Shown: positions 45,714-57,044 of the stretch, piece after piece | Layout: every line of letters starts with the position of its first letter | How positions within the stretch are numbered: position 1 is the stretch's first letter | Assembly (NCBI GenBank): GCA_004352715.1 | Contig: SCFE01000001.1 | Span: 439,316 to 503,315, forward strand | Source of the DNA: Hofstenia miamia | Lineage: Eukaryota; Xenacoelomorpha; Acoela | Direction of reading: 5' to 3' | DNA: 64,000 nucleotides | Notes under the pieces: model-generated | Seen by the model: the letters and a program-made list of their open reading frames with translations, nothing else | What the model was told of the DNA's origin: nothing | Databases searched by the model: none | Made by a program: the position numbers and the translations under genes

Positions 45714-47840
45714 TGGCGACCATGACAAATAAGAACAAAGTCAACGAAGAGGAAACACACAGCGACACTCTTTCAAAACTCTGAGACAAACTCAAAGGAA
45801 AAGGAAAAAGGGAGCAACAGAGCAGNNNNNNNNNNNNNNNNNNNNNNNNNNNNNNNNNNNNNNNNNNNNNNNNNNNNNNNNNNNNNNNNNNNNNNNNNNN
45901 NNNNNNNNNNNNNNNNNNNNNNNNNNNNNNNNNNNNNNNNNNNNNNNNNNNNNNNNNNNNNNNNNNNNNNNNNNNNNNNNNNNNNNNNNNNNNNNNNAAA
46001 GTCAGCAAAGGCAGAAAATCTTAACCGCAACAAGTGCAAACTGCACTCTTGAATCGTAACCAAACTGGAAAGCCACTACGACATCAAGAAATAATGACGA
46101 ACAACAAAAGTAACAAGAGAGGAAGTGCAAAGAAAGCGACACCAAAAACTACCACCCCCATGATGACATGATTGTCATCATACCCAAGGAATTCTGAAGC
46201 AACCCAAACCCCAGAGTCAATAAGACAGGAATCCTCTACCGAACCAGGAACCCCAGAGATTATGGAAATTCTGAGAAAAAATAACAAAACCGAAAAACTC
46301 TTGTGAGAAGAAATAGGTTTACTAACAAAGAGGATAGAAGACATTGAGCTAGCGAGTGCGGAAACAATTAGAAATATCCAAGTTGACATGGATACCAGAC
46401 TAATTGAACAAAGTGAGTATTCCAGAATGAGATTAAGGCACTCACGACACAACTAACAGAATCGAACAGTAGATTCCTAGAGCAGAACCAGCTGTTGCAA
46501 GAAAAGAATAATGTATTAGAGATAACAAACCAGCAGCTAATACAAGACAATGATATACAAGCCACGGAGATAACACAACTGAGGAGCAAAATAATCCGAC
46601 TTGAAACAGGCAAGAGGGAACAGCCAGCACAATCAAACCAGGACTTGCTGGAAGTAGAAAACAAATGACTAATTGGAGACAAAGATGCGAGCCAAGAAGA
46701 AATAGCTCACCTAAAAGACAAACTGAGACTCTTGCAACTGAACAAAGAAGAACGACAAGACAAAATACACTCCCACAACTTTCAGTTCGTAGGCAGAAAA
46801 GAACGCGAACTACAAGCTTCACCACTCAATGATCACCTATCAGAAGAAGATTCTTCGGACGATGAGAATGAAGTGGAGAAAAAGAAATTTATAGACGAGA
46901 TCACAAAGGCAATAACCACATAACTGCGAAAAGAAGAAGGGACAACAAAACACATGAAACCCAAATACAGTAACTCAATACTGAACCAAGAAATGGGAAA
47001 CGACATGATCCCTTGTAAAGCCACACTACCAAAATTTAATGGCAGAGTAGATGGTTACAACCCAACTTTTGGGGAATGGCTCCAAATGTTCAAGCTAACA
47101 ATGGCAGAAAGAAAAGTGAGCCAACACTCAGCAGCGGTGAGATTCCCCCTATATTTGACGGGAGCAGCAGCGCAGCATTAGATCCAGAAACAAAAACAGA
47201 CTATGAACTACTAATTGGTGACTTCATAGAATACTATGGAAATGAAAGTTTCAAAAATCAATATAGGATAATTTTAAATGGAACGAAAATGAAGAAGACA
47301 GACGACATCCGCAATTACATACAACAGGTCGAGAGGTTGGTTACACTAAGCTCAAGAGAAAACCAATATTCCAAATATGACCTCTTTTCGCATATTTGCA
47401 AAGGGATGCCCAACAACATAAGGGCACAATTTGAAATCAAGTGCGATGTAGACAATAAACTAGAGAAGATGATTAGAAAGGCAGTGGACATACAAGCCAC
47501 AATTGAGAACAATGCAAGGATAAACGAGAAAGCAGCATGGCACAGAGAAACACGAACGTGGAGGAGCAACATTAAACCAAAGAACACAATGAAAACGTAT
47601 GAAACAGACAAACAGGAAAAAACGATAAGAATAAAAACCAGAGACGGAAAAACTAAGAAGGTTCGAGAAGAAGATGTGAAATGTTATAATTGTGGGAAGA
47701 AAGGACACAAAAGAGATGAGTGCCACAAACAAATAAACATGATTGGAGAAGAGCAAGGGTACTTTGAAGACGAAGACTTAATAGAATCAGAGGGGGAAAT
47801 AAACAAAGAACCCCAAACTGAAGAAGAGTTAGAAAACTAA
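45713..47840 (+). pseudogene. Gag of LTR retrotransposon A
   Basis: ATG 45713-45715 spans the LTR/PBS junction (MATMTNKNKV...). The frame meets a TGA at 45782, then a 172-bp N gap (45826-45997). Downstream come a long coiled coil (LTTQLTESNSRFLEQNQLLQ onward, ~46435-46780), an acidic linker (EEDSSDDENEVE), a capsid-like part (PKFNGRVDGYNPTFGEWLQM, FPLYLTGAAAQ), a frameshift near 47175, LDPETKTDYELLIGDFIEYY, and a nucleocapsid zinc knuckle CYNCGKKGHKRDECHK (47689-47736). Gag packages element RNA into cytoplasmic particles. In-frame TGA and TAA codons plus the frameshift make it non-functional; the second half (47076-47840) is still an open frame of 254 codons. Confidence 0.85.
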
Positions 47841-47875
47841 GTGGAGCGCCGACTCCTAAAAACTGCACAGCAGTA

Positions 47876-48982
47876 ATGATTATGGCGAACATGGATACAG
47901 TGAACACAATGACAATATCTGTCAACAGAATAATGATAAAAGCAACCATTGATACGGGAGTGGCAACTTTGATAATTACAGACGACTGTGCAACAAAGTT
48001 AGGTTTTACAAGAGAGGATCTCACCAAGTGTAACGAAAGACTCATAAATGCATCTGGAAAATATATCAATACGAAAGGAATATTGGAAGCAGTCCAGCTA
48101 AGAGTGGCAAACACGACATTTGAGCAATCACTAGTAGTAGTGGATACACATAATAACATGCTACCATACGAAATAATTTTGGGAGACAACTTCCTCATAA
48201 AAAACAAGCGCGTTATCAATTATGCAGATAGAACTATCAAAGTCAAAGAGGAAGAGATCGAGATTGAAGAAGAACAGGGCAGAGACAGAATGATCATGTT
48301 CGAATTACAGGAAGACATACATCTGCAGCCGCATCAATGGAAAATGTATGAGATCGAAACAGAAGAAGCAATGACAGCCAATGTAATGATCTACAAACAC
48401 AAGGGAATAAACACAAAAAGGGTGTCAATGCCATCAAGCATATGTGCAGTAAAAAGTGGGAAGGGAAAAATTCCAATTCTCAACCCAACAAATCGGAATG
48501 TAAACCTAAAGAAGTCACACATTAGGATATTTGGGAAATATGTGAAATCGAACATTAGATTGATTTGGAAAGCATTGGAAGACGAAGATGGAGCCGACAA
48601 CTTGTATGGTCGATTCGAGGACTTACAAGTGGAAGCGCAAAGTACTCCACATGGCCGATTCAAGGGCGAGTGGACGAACACCATCCAAGTCGCGAGTACT
48701 CCCAGGGGCCGATTCAAGGGCATTGGGACGAAAGCAATCGATGACGAATACAAAATCCCAGATATCGAGAGTGAGAACTACCAGCACCTGAATGAAAACG
48801 AGATGCAACAATTAAGAGAGATGCTAGAAAAACATAAATGGATATTCAATTACAGAGAGATAAGTATGGGGCAGGCAATAGGGGAGAAACACAAGATAGT
48901 AACAACCACAGACAAACCAATAAAACTCCCCTGTAGAAGAGTGCCCCAACAAATGAAAGAGGAATACAATAGCGATTCTTAA
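47876..48982 (+). pseudogene. Protease and protease-RT linker of LTR retrotransposon A
   Basis: A 368-codon frame. Residues ~18-35 carry the aspartic protease site IKATIDTGVATLIITDD (DTG), and EIILGDNFLIKNKRVINY is the typical second half of a retropepsin (I-LG-DFL). A long linker contains two GRFKG repeats (HGRFKGEW, RGRFKGIG) encoded by CGATTCAAGGGC. The end (EKHKIVTTTDKPIKLPCRRV, PQQMKEE) is the start of a Ty3/gypsy RT. It stops at 48980, where the RT should continue, because of a frameshift. Gag and Pol would be separated by a frame change at ~47840. Confidence 0.85.
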
Positions 48983-50275
48983 AGAATTGATAGAAAATAA
49001 AATCATAACGACCAAGTAAAGCCCCTAAGGCAGACCAACAGTGTTTGTGAAACAAGGAGAAAAATACCGGCTATGTATAGACTTTTGAAAGCTAAACAAA
49101 GTGACAAAGAAAGATTCCTACCCTCTGCCAAGAATAGAGGACATGCTGTACGAAGCAAGTAAGCACAAATATTTCACAACATTAGACTTGTGCAAGGCCT
49201 ATTGGCAAGTGTGAATGGAGGAAGACGATATTGAGAAGACAGCATTTATAACACCGTACAGGCTGTATGAGTGGATCTACATGGTGTTCGGACTATGCAA
49301 TGTGCTGGTGACATTCCAAAGATATATAATGAAAGTTCTGAAAAATAAGACGCATAGAATGGAGGATGGTATCAATGCATACATAGATGACATAATTGTA
49401 ACAAGCAATACGGTACAAGAGCATATAGGAAAACTGGACAGAACATTGACAATTCTAGGAAAAGCCGGACTCCAAATAAACGGCAACAAATGCGAAATCT
49501 TGAAGGAAAAAATCATCTTCCTAGGAAGAACGATAGAGAAATGGAGGATATCAATGAAAGACAATGCAAGAGAGATGATACGAAAAATAGAGAAACCAAA
49601 TAACAAGAAAGATATCCAAAGAATAATGGGTTTCTTTAATTATTACGGCACATTTATCCCCAATATCGTAGGGAAAACTGCGAAAATGACAAAACTCATG
49701 AGAAAATCAGTACCATTCATATGAACATGGCAAAAACAGGAGGAACTGGATAATATCAAGGAGGAACTAGCAAAACTGCTGTCACTCAATACACTGGATA
49801 ATAATGAACAATTCATATTAGACTGTGATGCAAGCAAGGTTGCCATAGGAGCAACACTAGGACAAATGAAAAATGGGAAAGAAGTACCAATACAATTCTT
49901 TAGCTGTAAATTACAGGCAAGCAAGGAGAATTATGGCTCCACCAAAGTGGAAATGCTAGTCCTAGTTGAGAGCATCAGAAAGTTTAGACACTTCTTGATC
50001 GGAAAAGAGTTCTGAGTACGCACTGACAACAGCGGCCTCACATGGCTAAAAAAATTTTCGGGAGATAAATCGGGCATTGTATCCTGATGGATAGAATATC
50101 TTAATGAATTTACATTCACAATAGAACATCGGAAGGGCACCTTACCTAGCAACACAGACTTTTGGACGTCATTACCAGAGTACCAAAGAGACGCAGAAAA
50201 GATAGACAGAGAAAAACAGCAATTCCAGTTTCTACCACACAACCAATATGACGAGCTACCAGAGATCAACGTGGA
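48970..50275 (+). pseudogene. RT and RNase H of LTR retrotransposon A
   Basis: After the frameshift the RT reads ELIENKIITTK, GRPTVFVKQGEKYRLCIDF, KLNKVTKKDSYPLPRIEDML, FTTLDLCKAYWQV, FITPYRLYEWIYMVFGL and the catalytic box NAYIDDIIVTSN (49370-49405), then FLGRTIEKWRISMKDNAREM and the connection domain IMGFFNYYGTFIPNI. RNase H follows: FILDCDASKVAIGATLGQM, STKVEMLVLVESIRKFRHFL and VRTDNSGLTWLKKFSGD. In-frame stops interrupt IDF/KLNK, WQV/MEE, PFI/TW, KEF/VRTD and IVS/WIE. The longest surviving frame is 49215-49724. Confidence 0.88.
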
Positions 50276-51337
50276 TAAGAAAGGTCAAACAGTACTACCA
50301 ATCATAATAAAGGAAGAAATCTCTGAAAAGGAGATCATAGAGAAACAACAGGATGATGTAATCCCCAACGAGATAATAAGGAAACTGAAAGAACCCCAGG
50401 TGACGCTATCAAAACTAACAGCAAGCTACTTCGAACATCTACAAAAATTAGAAAGAACACTAAGGATACTTGAGAAAGTAAGACTCAGAATCAATGGAAA
50501 CAAATGCAACATATTAAAAGAGAAAAAGTATTTTTGGGGAAGAGTGATCAAAAAAGGTATAATATGCATGAAAGATAACAAAAGAGATATGATTCAGAAA
50601 ATATAAAAGCCCAACAATAAGAAAGACATACAGGGAATAATGGGAACTCTCATCCTAAACATAGCAGGCAAACCAGCAAAAATGACCAAGCTCTTGAGGA
50701 AGTCAGTACCATTCATCTGGACTTAGCAAGAATAAGAAGAGCTGGATAACATAAAAGAAGAATTAGTGAAACTACCATTATTAAATATGCCAGACTATCC
50801 ACAGAGCAATTTATTTTAGACTGCAACAGTCACAATAGGCGCCACTCTAGGCCAGATAAAAAATGGAAAAGAAATGCCAATCAATTCTTCAGTCAAAATT
50901 TGAAGGCAAGCAAGGAGAACTACAGATTGACGAAATTGGAAATGCTTGTGTTCATCAAAAGTATAAAAAAGTTCAGACACTTCTTAATTGGGTAAGAATT
51001 CAAAGTTTGTACTGACAATAGTGAAATGGCATGGTTAAAAAAATTCTCAGGAGACAAATCAAGGATAGTTTCAAGGTGAATCAAGTACTTGAACAAATTC
51101 ACATTTAAGAGTGAACAATGAAAAGGGAGCCTATACAACAACACAGACTGTTGGACATCATTACTGAATACCACAGGAATGCAATAAAGAGAAAAAACAA
51201 TTTCAATTTTTGCCTCACACAGAGTATGATGGGTTACCTGAAATAAACAGACAACAAGGGGTAAGCAATTCTACCAGCAATAGTAAAAGAAATAATGGAG
51301 AATGAGATCATAGAGAAACAAAGAGATGATATGATAT
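50276..51337 (+). pseudogene. second, more decayed RT-RNase H copy joined to the first
   Basis: After the first RNase H, the frame runs into LKEPQVTLSKLTASYFEHL and then jumps back to RT sequence: LERTLRILEKVRLRINGNKC with 'LKEK--FWGRVIKK' equals the earlier LDRTLTILGKAGLQINGNKC. From ~50440 to 51330 the order is repeated: connection domain, RNase H (TVTIGATLGQIKNGKEMP) and the pre-integrase linker. It carries many more stops and indels than the first copy. This looks like recombination between two family members, or a nested partial copy, at short homology near EHL-K-L-RTL. Confidence 0.8.
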
Positions 51338-52495
51338 TGTAGCATAATCCAAAGAATAATGCTGCTAAGAAGAGAAGATCAGATGATTAGTCAGTATTAA
51401 GATCAAATTATGATTTATTAATTAAAAACAATTGAAGTTTAATTATCAACATTATTTTTATAAATGCAACTAAGAAACAAAATAGTAAATTAGTACTTGT
51501 TGACAAATAATTTGACTAAACAAAGGGGGTGAAATCACTTCCATTATTTTTAGCCATTTTGCCAGATGAATTAAATTCAAATTTCAAATGACAGGTACTT
51601 TTTGAATTATAGTATAAATAGAGCAGAATTCAATTTGGAAAACTGTTGAAGTAAATTCTTTGGAAATCTTATTCTTAGATTTAACTTGGTTTGCTTATTA
51701 TTAATCAATGTCAAGCTAAATGGTAAATGCAGTAGTAGTGGCTTAGGCACACATCAGGAGTGATTCAAGGGTCCTTGATCCAAGCCATGAACCTGCATTG
51801 AGGTTAAGTGTACAAATAGGAGTTTTCATCTGTTTAGCTAACTATTAATTCATTCATTTACATGTATTAAATAATTGATATCAGAGATAAGGCTGGATAG
51901 CTTACTGTAGGTTATATCTGTATTACACTGTCAAATTAGGCGACCTATAAATAGACTGATAAATAGACCTAGCATGTACTGTTATTTAAATGTAAGGTAG
52001 GAATCTGCAAGTGATTATTTACTTTATTTAATTATATTAATAAAAGCCAATAGTTTTCAGTAATGGCTGAAGTAATACTTATTAAGCAGCTAGTGACATT
52101 GCATTGCCAGGTTGTGAAGTATCACAATTACACATTACAAATTGAGTTTAAGTCAGTTACAAACAACATTGAGAGCTGCACTGAGTTAGGATAGGGAACA
52201 CATAAGTACTTCAATGAGTTGAGACTTGGAGCTACTCAATCAATGATGGAGGCACATGTGGATTGATTCAGAGATCAGAGTTGGCTGGAGGCCATAGCCA
52301 AATCATGGAGAGGAACTGTGATAGTGGTATACCTAAACTGTATTGAGTTACTTTAAGTTAAACAAAGGTTAACAATAATGTATCTCATGTCAGAGTAAAA
52401 AGTTAACATCAGTATATCCCTACCTGCATATAATGAGGAACAATGATTTAAAAGAATAATTTACTCTCTGTTAAAGCTTGGTAGCAGATGCTACA
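51338..52495 (+). mobile_element. solo LTR of family A nested in pol, with 4-bp target duplication
   Basis: 1158 bp from TGTAGCATAATCC to GCAGATGCTACA, co-linear with the 5' LTR at 44553-45713. ATAT flanks both sides (51334-51337 and 52496-52499). The pol sequence interrupted at 51337 resumes right after it: the stretch DDVIPNEIIRKLKEPQVTLS of the first copy is split here into DDMI | SKIINKIKEPQMKLLKIT. Hence a full element once inserted here and recombined out, leaving one LTR. Confidence 0.88.
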
Positions 52496-53565
52496 ATATT
52501 AAGCAAAATCATTAACAAAATAAAGGAACCACAGATGAAGCTATTGAAGATAACAGCAAGTTATTATGAATAAATGGAAGTTGAATAGAAATGGGCTTTT
52601 AGAATGTTGAAGCACAAAGTAACAGAATAGCAATTCAAGAGTACTATAAAAGAGAATTGTTACAGAAGATACACAAGGAAGGCCATCTGGGCATAACACA
52701 GACAAAGAAAACATTCAACTCCAGGTTTATCACAACAGTAGTACAGAAAGTGACAGAAGACATAACAAATGCACAATGTGTTTACTAAACAACAAGCAGC
52801 ACTTCTCAGTGTAGAGAGCACCATTAGAGAAAATCATAGCAACACAACTGAATGAAATAGTACATATAGATCTGGAAGATTTGGAAATGCTATCACAAGA
52901 TGAGGAAGGATATCAATATTTGCTGGTAATGGTAGATAATTTCACAAAGTATAGGAGGATGATACAGATGAAAAGCACAAAAGCCAAAGGAGCAGCAGAG
53001 ATAGTAATGAAGGAATGGATCCTAAAATTTGGACCAATGGAAATAATAAAAACATGCAAAGGACTACAATTTGAGAGTGGGCTCTTTCAGGCAATGTTGC
53101 GATTATTGGAATTTGTCAGTGAACAAACATCATCTTACCACCCACAGGAGCAGTAGAAAGGTTAAACCAAACACTTATAAAACTGATAAGGATGGCAACT
53201 ATGAGAATAGTTGGACACAAATGGAGAGAAGGGATAGAAATTGTGGAATACTTTTATAACACTTTGGTACACTCAACAACAGGAATGACACCATTTAAAG
53301 TGATGTATGGAAAAGAGGCTGCAATGCCTTTATCAACACAGTACTTCAATTACAGCAACAAGATGGATAACAAATATGTAAAACAACTCAAACCTGAAAT
53401 AACTGGAAAACATGAAATGATGTGCCACAATATAAAAAAGTCAGCAGTGAGACAACAATTCAATTATAATAGGAAGATATATGGACACACACATAAAATA
53501 GGTGACAAGGTATATGCTTTTACACTGTTAAAATTAACTGATGTAAACCAGGTACAAAGTTAAAA
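52496..53565 (+). pseudogene. Integrase of LTR retrotransposon A
   Basis: An HHCC zinc-binding part (LLQKIHKEGHLGITQTKKTF; ITNAQCVY) precedes the catalytic core: IVHIDLEDLEMLSQDEEGYQ with YLLVMVDNFTKYRRMIQMKS, FGPMEIIKTCKGLQFESGLF and, across a frameshift, YHPQ / ERLNQTLIKLIRM, then YNTLVHSTTGMTPFKVMYGK. The middle catalytic Asp appears as Cys (KTCKG where the family has TD-G), so the enzyme would be inactive even if the frames were whole. Main open segments: 52881-53156 and 53192-53563. Confidence 0.85.
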
Positions 53566-55805
53566 ACAATCTGGTCAGAGCAATACGTGACAACACAAAC
53601 AATACCAAATAATGAAGATATGTTAGACAATGGCAGGTTATTGCATTTTAAAAATCTAAAAAGAGTGACAGCAGACATTAAAGAGACAAAACTAGATGAA
53701 GAGGCCAAATTCAGATTAACATGTGCTAATAATAATGAAATAGTATATGAAATGAAGGATTTAGATAGCCTGCCAGAGGAAAATTATAATGAAGAATACA
53801 AAGGCAATATTGGAAATGAAATTGTAGAGAGAAGAGTGTTGTGCAGCAAGAGATAAAAATATATATGACCCTGAAATATCAGGTTTAAATTTACTAACTG
53901 AATTTAGGAAGCTAGAACAAAATGATGCACCAACCATTGAGGAAGAGAGTGTGAACACATCAAAAAACAGGAACTCACAACAATAAACACACAAAGAAGA
54001 GTGAGAAGAAGTTCTCAAACCAGACATCAATTTTAAGGCAGAAGGGATAAGAATGAAGAACTGACTAATAAGAGATGCAGAGTGAGAAGGTGTCCTACCA
54101 GTCCCCAAGCCCAATTCAAGGGCAGGGTGACAAACAGACATAAAGCCTCTCCCACTACTAGTCTGCACAGCCAATTCAAGGGCATGCCTTGACTAGTGCA
54201 CAGCAGCTCAACTTTTCCTCTGAAAGCCCACAATTCTGATTCAGACAAAGTTCCAGGGGAAGGTGTAAGTGGGGGTAGAACAGTAGCTTTTCAGAAGCCA
54301 TTCAAGGCTGAAGATATTACTACAGAACAAACAACTGGTCAAGTGCTAACAGAGCAAACTGGAAACCAATTCAAGGGCGACCAAGTAGAAGCCATTAGCA
54401 CAAGTTCACAGAGCCTATGGAATTTGAACCAAGCACCAGCAGATTACCACTAAGGATTACTCAGCTACACACCTCCTTGGATACCACCTCAGAAAAAACT
54501 ATATGCTCTAGAGAAAGAGAAAAACAAATGTCAAGAATAAATGGAGAAACCCTACAAGAATGCCACACAACTTGTTTGAAAAAATTTTACCAGAAACAAA
54601 AATGCAGGGCATATAAGGAAAGTAGCAACAAAGGGCAGAAATCTACTGATAGTACTGGATGCACAAAACAGGCCCATGGTAAATGTTATCATTAACTACT
54701 CAATAGAAATGAATGAAACATTGGAGAGGCCATACATAAGAACCATGGTACACATCACCTTTGATGAAGACTTTGCACTATCAATGGCTCATATATAATG
54801 GCATACATTGATGATATCATGAAAATACTGGAAGTTAACCTTGACAAGAACACTTTAGCAATCATTCATATGTTGAAAGAAAAAGAAGTTAACAGAAACT
54901 TGGAAAAACAGATAGAACAAACATTATGGATGGTGAAAGTACAAAAGATATATATGATAATAATAGCAAGAATGACAATTCATGAAGTTCCAGATTTCCT
55001 ATATGAAATGAGCATGCAAGTACAAAACATATTTCTATGGGAAAGAAAACCCACCAACCCAATGATCACAGAATTAATCAGACTTGACTTACAGATAGAC
55101 TATTGGGCATAAGTATACAGGATTATGGTGGATTCCTGCATAGCTATTGATTTATACAAACAAATCAAAATGATTAAACTAACAAGGGATGAAGAAGAAA
55201 CTGAAAAAGTGATTACATTCTTCATAAAATGTAGCCTAACACAGAGGCAGGTGCATCTGAAACAAATTGAAAAAATATGGAAAACAATGAAACTACAGAA
55301 GAACACATCAGAGGAATAGCCAGCCATAGTGATAGAAGCTCCATTAAGAAAATGTAACAAGACAAATGAAGTAGCCTTAGCAGAGATAAATAGAGCATAC
55401 AAACTGAATACAAAGAAAGACTTTAGAAACATGATGTTTGAAGAGAAGAACATGCAAGAAATACAATACCAGACAATGACCTGGTTACTGGCAATATTCA
55501 CAACAGAAGATAAAAATCTGAGATTGCCTATATCAAGAAAAATCAAGCACAAACTGATAAAAGCAAAAAAGTTCGAGATAGCCCTATCACCAATCAACAC
55601 ACAAACCAAAAACTGGCTACTAAGAGGGCATGTAGAGAAGCTAGAATCACCTGAAAAAACAGAGAAAACAATGCAAGTCATAGAAAAACAAATCAGCAGA
55701 ATAATTATCAATAGAAGCCCAATGGAAAGAATGTTGGTGGTGGTGGAGATGGCAAACAAAACAGGAATCTGCCAGAGCAAAATATTGATTTTCAAGAAAC
55801 CAATG
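53566..55805 (+). pseudogene. third region of LTR retrotransposon A, function unknown
   Basis: Several open pieces in the sense direction (53587-53856, 54196-54453, 54798-55112, 55329-55814) suggest one or two decayed ORFs after integrase. No transmembrane segment or envelope motif is visible, so I do not call it env. The part at 54100-54385 contains four copies of a CCAATTCAAGGGC-type motif also found in the protease-RT linker. The last piece (RAYKLNTKKDFRNMMFEEKN to ILIFKKPMKK) is Lys/Glu-rich and helical. Confidence 0.5.
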
Positions 55806-56205
55806 AAGAAGTAATTAAGCAGCTAGTGACAAGCCCAGTTACAGTACATTAGTACAATTTACAAAACAAGCTTAATTTGAGGTGTGTCTTGTCCTTAGTG
55901 AACTCCACGCTAGGGCTAGGGTACACAAGTCATGCAAGTGAGATGAGTGTTGGAGACACTTTGATGGAAGCAGATGGCTGGAGTGGTTGCTGATTTGGGA
56001 GAGCATCATTGGGCAGACGCCCAGCTGCTCAAGATGCTGTGAGGCTACGTCAACTAAATAGTGATGGTTAAATTATCTATTAATCTCAGTTAATGGAAAT
56101 GGTTAACAGAAGAACAAGGCAGCAAATAATGTTAGATCTCTACCCACTAAATCACCCTTTGATCAAATATGTATATTTGAATAAATGAATGTAGAAGATG
56201 CTACA
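55806..56205 (+). repeat. truncated 3' LTR of family A
   Basis: Matches the last ~400 bp of the solo LTR from GAAGTAAT/TAAGCAGCTAGTGACA to AGAAGATGCTACA. The first ~750 bp of the LTR is missing; the junction with the third region falls on a shared GAAGTAAT, suggesting a microhomology deletion. No target duplication matching the 5' LTR flank is seen. Confidence 0.75.
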
Positions 56206-56247
56206 GTAGGATATTAATTAAACATGAATAATGAACAGTGAGAAACA

Positions 56248-56541
56248 TTAAACACAATCAAATGGAGATGTTAATGCAAACTCAAAATATTCATAGTACA
56301 ACTAAGAAGCAACTAATGTTGCTATTCTAGCTGCTAACCTAAAGAAATTCCTAATAATCTAAAAACTTTATATCCTAAGCAATTCATGGCTAAACTCTGA
56401 TTAATATAAATTTGAAGAAATGTTGGTAATTCCATTTAAATCATAATGAAACTTTCAATTTACTAGTAGAAAAATGAGCGTGTCTTTTAAATTACATAGA
56501 CCTCTTGATCACCAATTCAAATACCATAAAACCACCCCTCA
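56248..56541 (+). repeat. fragment of LTR family B, plus orientation
   Basis: From AAACACAATCAAATGGAGAT to ACCACCCCTC it matches the reverse complement of 42271-42649, with internal deletions. Together these form a 14-kb-spaced inverted repeat around retrotransposon A. Confidence 0.75.
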
Positions 56542-57044
56542 AACTTGTTAATTTTTATACTGATACAGAATTTGGATCTAAAACAATAGGTTAATTTATG
56601 TTCAGCTCTCCAGCTGTTCAATGGCCTTTCTTATTAAAGTTAGTCAGCTAGATAGGAAAGCTAATCAAAGTAAAAAACAATTTGTATCCCTAACATAAGG
56701 ACACACTTTCTCTAAAAGAGTTCAAAGGTAAAGCTGATGTTAAAGCTCATATTGATTGTCAAATATTGATGATGCCTCCCAACTGGCTGATAATTGCATG
56801 GTGAGAGTCCTGAATAGCTACTCATGTGCCCAAATGTATAGCTTTGTAATAATCAAACCTGATACAAAGTGAAGATAATTCTGAATGATTTAATTTCATC
56901 ACTTTCCCGTTCTTGTACATTGTATTTATATCAAAACTTCACAACAAACAACATGTACCTATTCTTTATTGACAATTATTTCCTTGATTTAAATTTCTTC
57001 TGATTATTACGTCACAAGTTACTAATGATTATTAATTAGCTATG
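56542..57044. other. intergenic, no gene seen
   Basis: No coding signature. Confidence 0.4.

Noticed and set aside
46084-47024. Long minus-strand hydrophobic frames opposite gag and pol
   Set aside because: They are antisense shadows of A-rich sense coding sequence, which gives Leu/Ser/Val-rich complements.
45713-50270. Alternative genetic code (TGA as sense) to explain in-frame TGA codons
   Set aside because: The CANT1-like and Rab genes have no internal TGA and standard codon use; frameshifts and TAA/TAG also occur in the element, so decay is simpler.
53761-54248. Minus-strand frames of 137 and 71 codons
   Set aside because: Antisense to the third region of retrotransposon A; no motif.
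53566-55805. Envelope gene in the LTR retrotransposon
   Set aside because: No signal peptide, transmembrane segment, cleavage site or cysteine pattern visible.
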